Positions 58,693 to 64,000 of a stretch of 64,000 nt of DNA are shown here, piece after piece. Numbering within the stretch: the first letter of the stretch is position 1; every line of letters begins with the position of its first letter. The notes beneath the pieces are model-generated. The model saw only the letters and a program-made list of their open reading frames with translations, had not been told where the DNA came from and made no database searches. A program made the translations under genes and the position numbers. Source of the stretch: Strix aluco (taxonomy: Eukaryota > Chordata > Aves > Strigiformes > Strigidae); the NCBI RefSeq assembly GCF_031877795.1, contig NC_133948.1, positions 12,632,948-12,696,947 of the forward strand. The letters run 5' to 3'.

Positions 58693-61600
58693 TTAATTTT
58701 TCTTGAAAAAGGAGAAGAGACGGTTCCCTTCTGCCCCAACGGGCTCGTCCCCCTGCTGCTCCGGCCTGAACACGGGGGAGGGTCTGGCACTCCGCTTTGC
58801 GCCGTAGCCACTGGAGAAGGAATAAGCAAGCTGGCTCCATTCCTTCGGGTGTTTGTCCATCAGCTGCTGGTCAATGACCCTGTGCATGTCATCCTGCAGC
58901 AGAGGGAGAGGAGAGGGTTGTTAGTGGCAGCTGATGCTCAAAGGGAGCTTGCGCAGGGACTCGGCTGAAATGGGTGTGAAACGTGCTGTGATGAGATGGA
59001 GGATGGATGACAAGAGTGGGGACACATCTAGCTCCCCACTGGGCAGCAGGCTCAACCTTGCTTGCTGCCATGAGGCTTTTTAGTGAGCCAGGAAGGTAAA
59101 CCACAATTCTGAGGGATAAATTGCTCAGGTGTCCTCGCAGAGGAGCATCATGCCTACTTGGGACTCTGTGACACCCCTAAACGATGTTTCTCTGCTGTCT
59201 CCAGGTGCAGAAGTCCCCTTTGGGGGGAGAAATATATAAAAAAAGAACAAATGCAGCTGAAAACAAATGCCAGAAAAAGTAAGGATATCTGTCCTGAGCA
59301 GGTCTATGTGCTTGCCATGTGGAGCAGGCAGGCAGGCACGACAGAGCTGCCTGCACAGCCACTGTTAGCAGGGCTTCTTTGGGGAAGGTGCCACTGGGAG
59401 CTGAGGGGCTGGGGCCAGGCGTGGGCCCACCAGACCCCATGTGGGTTTTGCACCAGACTTACCAAAAAGAACTGTGCTTGTCCCTTAGACCTCCCCCTTC
59501 CCCTAGAGCCAGCGAGCGGTGGGAGCTCTCTGACTGACAGCTTGGCATGAACAACCACTGTGGGTTTTTAGAGGTAACAGAAACACTCTGGTTTCATCCA
59601 CGTTTGCAGCACAGCGAAATTGCTCTATGCAAAATAATTAGTCAGTTTTGTTGCCGTTAATGACATGCTAATGTGTTCCTTGAAAACCTGGCTATCAATT
59701 CTACAAATTTTAAACCTTCAGATCCATTATTTCTGCTATAATTGCATATTTAAACTGTAGCTTAGTGAAAACATGTGTACACAAACTAGCCCCTCAGGAA
59801 AAATCAATGATTCTCCAGCGGTTTGGTCCTTGATTAGGACTGAGGGCACCGTCTGGTGGGAACAAGGATACTCTGGATGGGCTGTAGTGGTGGAAGTGCT
59901 GTTCAGTTGGCACCTTGTGCAGGGCAGCCCATCACGGCAGCACTGAGATAGAAGTTGCTCTGTAACTCGATGGGGAATAAAAACAGTCAATTTGGACTGG
60001 AAACTTGAACGATGGCTCATCTCTTGTTGCAGCATTTTCTGCAGGGAAAAGGTCTTGACCTGAATGGGGACTTTCCCTGGGGGAGCAGGAGGGTGCAGAG
60101 CTACGTGGACTGGGGAAGCTTTGGATCTTTTTAGAGCAGGGCTGGAAAGGGGAAAGGCAGAGGGAGAGTTCAAGAGGTTAAGGCAAACATCAGCATTAAG
60201 GTGAAACAGGCTTCCAGAGGTGAAGCTGCCATGTGAAAATGTATTGGACTTTGAAGGCACCTCTTCTAGCAAATGAGGTAGGCACCCAGACTCCAGCATG
60301 GCAGATCTGTGTCCTTGGTTAACCACATAACAGGGGATGAGTATGATTTTTATATTTTTTTATATATATAAATATATATATATATAAAAACACTGTATGC
60401 ACTATTAAGAGTGCACTACATTCGGGTCCCTGCCTGTCTGATGCGTGAATCAGAGAGCACAGCACTTGGCTGTGGAGATTCAGGGTGGCTGTATGGAGCA
60501 AGGCTGGTGCAGAGCTGTGGTCTCTGCCCTGACACTGGGCAGGGGCACAGGAATGTCTGGGGACACGGAGGGAGGACAAACACCAGCAGTATGAGACCTG
60601 TCTGATAAAGTGGCCCCATAAAGCTGCATAACGTGGTACTGGTGTGTTCTGTGCAGGAGTTTCTGCTCTTTGAGGCTGAAGGAGGTGCAAATGGCATGTA
60701 TCCTCCTCCAGAGCTGGAGCTGGGCTCCCTTGCATGAGATAAGGGTGGGAGCTGCCCAAGGCGACCTCGGAGGCTGGTGGCTGTGGCCGTGCCAGCTGCA
60801 GCTCTCTGCAGGCATTGCAGCATTTTTAACTTAACTGTGCCCCTGTCTCTGTTGCACTGAAGCCATTGAGCTCTCATTTCAGAGAAGCAGCCTTCTTCAC
60901 TTCAAGCTTGCTCCATATTCCTTCCCTACCCCCAGTCAGATAATGATGAATGCCAGTGGGGGTCAGATTAGGCACGGGGGTGAGGTGCACATCCAGTCCT
61001 GTGCTACTCCTGTGTGAGGCTCGGATGTGCGGGATTTTGCTTTTAGTCTGTGTGATTATGTGCCTACAGAAAACTGTAATTTTGTTGATGGTCCTTGGAA
61101 AAGCGCAGACTAGAAGTGTGCAAGAGCGAAATTCTATCAGATTAAACCTCCATTTATGCCCAGCTAGAACAGAGAATCTCATCCCATTTTATCAGAAATA
61201 CTCAGCTTTGCAAATAGTCCCCAAAATATATAAATCACCTGATTTGTTTTGTGCCTCTGTGGTTGAGCTTCTGTTGTGGGGACATTAGGTGCTTGGAAAC
61301 TGTTTTGCTACTGTGTAATAACACTTTAGGTCAGTATGTTGGAGAAACTTTCTGCAGTGCTAGTGGGCCTGATCCTCATCTCAGAGCGCTGATGGGAGCA
61401 GGATTGGGGTTGCTGTATTGCTGCAATTGGATGACATAATGTGAAGTGAGAAGGCAAACGCCTGTTGTTAAAACCCTAAGCTGGAGATGTTCCAGAATTA
61501 AATACTGAATGTGCTAGTAAGTAGGTCTCAATTTATACCACCCATCCAAACAGAAGCAGAGCTTGGATACAGACATTTCCTATGCAGAGCACTGAATGTC

Positions 61601-63064
61601 ACTTACTAAATAACAAGGCTGAAAAGTAAAATCCCAGTCTGTGTTTCAAGAAATTTTCCAGATATGCCGACTACAGGGCATTAATGATATGTGCCCCTCA
61701 GCCTGGCTTTCCCCAAGGTGACCTTTGGGGCAAAGCCTCGGCACAGGGTGTAGGATGCTGCTCCTTGTGCCCTGGCCTGGTGCTGGGGTGGTGGGTGCGT
61801 GTGTGCAGAATATCGGTGGGTGATGGAGACCCCCCCACTGGCCCCTCTTGCCAGATGATGGTGAGGACAGAGATGGATGTGGGTGATGGTGGCAGCAAAT
61901 GGAGCAGGCGAGGGGATGGTGGGTTCTTGGCGAAGGTGCAGGGAGCTCACCTCAAAGGCAGGAGGGGTGTACGACTAAAGCTGTTGGTACAGGAACTGAG
62001 AAAGGCCACTAGATCAGAAACCAAAGGAGCCAGATAGTAAAAAGCCCTGAGGAAGCAAACTGTAAGCAGGAGAAAGAGAAAAAAAAAAAAAAAAAAAAAA
62101 AGAGAAACGAAAACACAGTGGAGTTGAAACAGGAGCGAGGTTGTATGGGAGAGGTTTCTACCGGTCAGGCTGGTTGTTAGTAGAGTCAGGGTCTTGCATA
62201 GACTGATAGACTGCAACAAATTACTATAACTGGCCCAGACCTTTTCTCTTGTATCTGCTTCTTCTCTATTAAAGTAGCCCTCCCTCGGTGCTAGTTTTCT
62301 GGGAGGACACAGTTTTGTCTGCTCCCAAGGGCTCTCTGCCTTTACATGGGTTTTCCCCACTGACCCCAAGTAGAGCATTTCCAGGGCAGCCACTGAATTT
62401 CCGTGGGTTTTTTTTTTTTACCTTGGTGAAGGGCTGGGATTTTAGCTTCTCCATCTTGCCAGATCTTCTGAGTTGATTAAAACCGTGCAGCTATACCGCA
62501 AAACAATCACCACAACCTCTCTGCCTCCCACCTTTCTGCTCCGTTATGGAAAAGCAAGGATGTGCTGTGCCCACACGTCCCCAAGGCTGCATCTGCCCAG
62601 GGACAGCTGCATGGACACCTTCCCTCCCCATAGCAGGTTACTCTGCAAAGCCTATGTTACTCATGCTGCATGCAGCCATGAGATAGTTTGTTTCTCTGTT
62701 TTAAATGGGTATTCCTGTACAGATAATTAACAGCTCACGGCTGAAAGGCTTTGAGCAGGGGAGGGCTGTGCTTCACCCCCCACTGCATCATTGACTCCTG
62801 CAGAGCCAAAAGCAAACCCTCCTATCTGTGGACGCTCAGGTTGTGCAGCAAACCCACAGGGAGGGGGGAAAAGTCACCCAAAGGTGCCTCCTGGGCCATG
62901 TGCCACCCAGACACTTGCCCTGCAGTGACTGAGGGCTGCTCACCTGCCAGGCCTCCAGCTGCTGCGAGAGGTTCACCTTCTGCTGGATGGCATCCAGCAG
63001 CTGGCTGTTGAGGGACATCATGTCGATCTTGCACTTGGCCAGCTCCACCTCCACCGCGTTCTTC
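58693..63064 (-). CDS. BICDL1: BICDL1 (BICD family-like cargo adaptor 1), last two coding exons
   Basis: Two minus-strand exons are visible: 63064-62944 and 58893-58693, joined by a GT-AG intron in phase 0. The first reads KNAVEVELAKCKIDMMSLNS and ends in QQLEAWQ, part of the second coiled coil. The second reads DDMHRVIDQQLMDKHPKEWS, then a low-complexity stretch, and ends RLFSFFKKN before TAA. These match the C terminus of BICDL1 (formerly CCDC64), a coiled-coil adaptor that ties Rab6 vesicles to dynein-dynactin and KIF1C during neurite growth. The rest of the gene lies right of the window. Position and direction fit the known neighbourhood of RAB35. Confidence 0.92.
60346..60390. repeat. 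TA microsatellite
   Basis: A run dominated by TATATA words lies between short T and A runs, so it can fold back on itself. It sits in the last BICDL1 intron. Confidence 0.9.
62079..62101. repeat. 23-base A homopolymer
   Basis: An uninterrupted A run is preceded by GAAAGAG. It may be the tail of an old retroposed sequence, but nothing recognisable precedes it. Confidence 0.85.
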
Positions 63065-64000
63065 CTAGGGGGAGAGCAAGAAATTTGGGCATTTTTCTTT
63101 TTTTTAGAGGAAGTGTTAAACATATCCTTGAGGAGAAGTCAATCATTTCTTTCCTTGGCAAGTCCCCATATCCTAAACTGTTCATCTTCGTTGTATTCTG
63201 GACAATCTATTAAGCTGAGGAGTGGGACAGAACTGTATACATCATTACTATAAAACCAGCAGATTTCTGGTAAGCACGCTATGAAAATACAAAAATATAT
63301 TCAGACACACTGCTGTGTAAGATAATATAGCATGCCTGGAGAATGTGCAGGATCTGCCATTAAAAATGGAGATCTAGAATGAGACAGAATCTACATATAA
63401 ATATTTTTTCCTTTTCTTCTGTCTACTAATGCATAGAAAAGGAAATGGTATGTGCTAAAAACCAGATGATCTGTGTCTGATCACTTGATCAATACATTGC
63501 AATATAAAACAAACAAACCCTCAAAGAGTATAACCTACTTTCAGTTGGGACTTGGACTGAAGGAAGGAATGAATGAAGGAAGAAAACTTATCACAGAACA
63601 TGCTTTTTAAGAATGACAAACTGTTAAAATTGTTTTAATTAGATGTTATACTTTAAGGAAAGCTCCCAGTTTCAATGGGGTTGTGTCGGCCCTTGGGAAC
63701 ACTGCTGCTGTGTTTCTTTCCAGGTATTTGGTGGCCACTGGGCCTATGATGCCACGGCCAAGGTTGCTCAACGGGCCCCGAGTGCTCAGGGGCTGAGATG
63801 TTCCTGTTGCTACGGGCTAGTGGAAAGGAATTTTCCTCTAGGAAGGCGCAATTTCCTGAACTGCCTAAGCTGGGAAATGCTGGGAGCACAGGTGAGCACA
63901 AAGCTTAAGTTTTCAATTAACTGCTGTGTGATGGGAAACTGTAACATGACTTGCTGGGAACCATCTTTTCTTGCAAACATTTTTGGGAGAAATAATTGCA
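63065..64000 (-). other. BICDL1 intron reaching the window edge
   Basis: The acceptor CCCCCTAG at 63065-63072 precedes the exon at 63064. The exon begins with the third base of a split codon, so another coding exon lies to the right. No exon is recognised up to 64000. The open frame at 63653-63901 does not look like BICDL1. Confidence 0.7.

Larger units (their letters stand above)
58894..62943 (-). other. Last intron of BICDL1
   Basis: The intron reads GTGAGC at its 5' end (right) and CTCTGCTGCAG at its 3' end (left). It contains a TA-rich microsatellite near 60,346-60,390 and a 23-base A run near 62,079. No exon is recognised, although an open frame of 196 codons at 59,736-60,326 exists on the minus strand. 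Confidence 0.8.

Noticed and set aside
59736-60326. Minus-strand open frame of 196 codons in the last BICDL1 intron
   Set aside because: No similarity I can recognise, no convincing splice sites tying it to BICDL1, and the flanking exons already join in phase without it.

Overview
The window is vertebrate nuclear DNA, almost certainly from a bird. It holds intron-rich genes with GT-AG splice sites, copies of the avian CR1 retrotransposon with the usual 3' end, and a solo LTR that I recognise from memory as the ERVL-type element common in neoavian birds. The gene order GCN1, RAB35, BICDL1, with BICDL1 convergent to the other two, matches the block known on human 12q24. I cannot name the species. 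The LTR suggests a neoavian rather than a galliform bird.

About 438-31,568 (+) is the 3' four-fifths of GCN1. I could place 43 consecutive coding exons, all in compatible phases, giving 2,163 residues plus stop. The missing N-terminal part, about 500 residues and some 15 exons if the gene matches the human one, lies to the left. GCN1 is the very large HEAT-repeat protein that senses collided ribosomes and activates the kinase GCN2.

About 31,569-38,130 holds the GCN1 3'UTR and a roughly 6 kb intergenic stretch. This carries two old CR1 fragments and a complete solo LTR with a perfect 5-bp target-site duplication. The stretch ends in a CpG island with a dense cluster of NRF1-type palindromes, the RAB35 promoter.

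About 38,251-51,134 (+) is the whole RAB35 gene: six coding exons and exactly 201 codons plus stop, encoding the endosomal and plasma-membrane Rab GTPase. Its large third intron contains a 5'-truncated CR1. A long 3'UTR follows, with several candidate poly(A) signals and an imperfect GC-rich repeat.

About 54,600-63,064 (-) is the 3' end of BICDL1, an adaptor linking dynein and kinesin to Rab6 vesicles: the last two coding exons, separated by a 4 kb intron, plus a presumed long 3'UTR. The rest of that gene lies to the right.

I found no bacterial-type features, CRISPR arrays, tRNA or rRNA genes, and no evidence of an undescribed multi-gene system. The points worth a second look are a GC-AG intron and a frame-preserving, stop-free intron in GCN1, the tandem stop codons of GCN1, the NRF1 cluster, the solo LTR, and the repeat in the RAB35 3'UTR.
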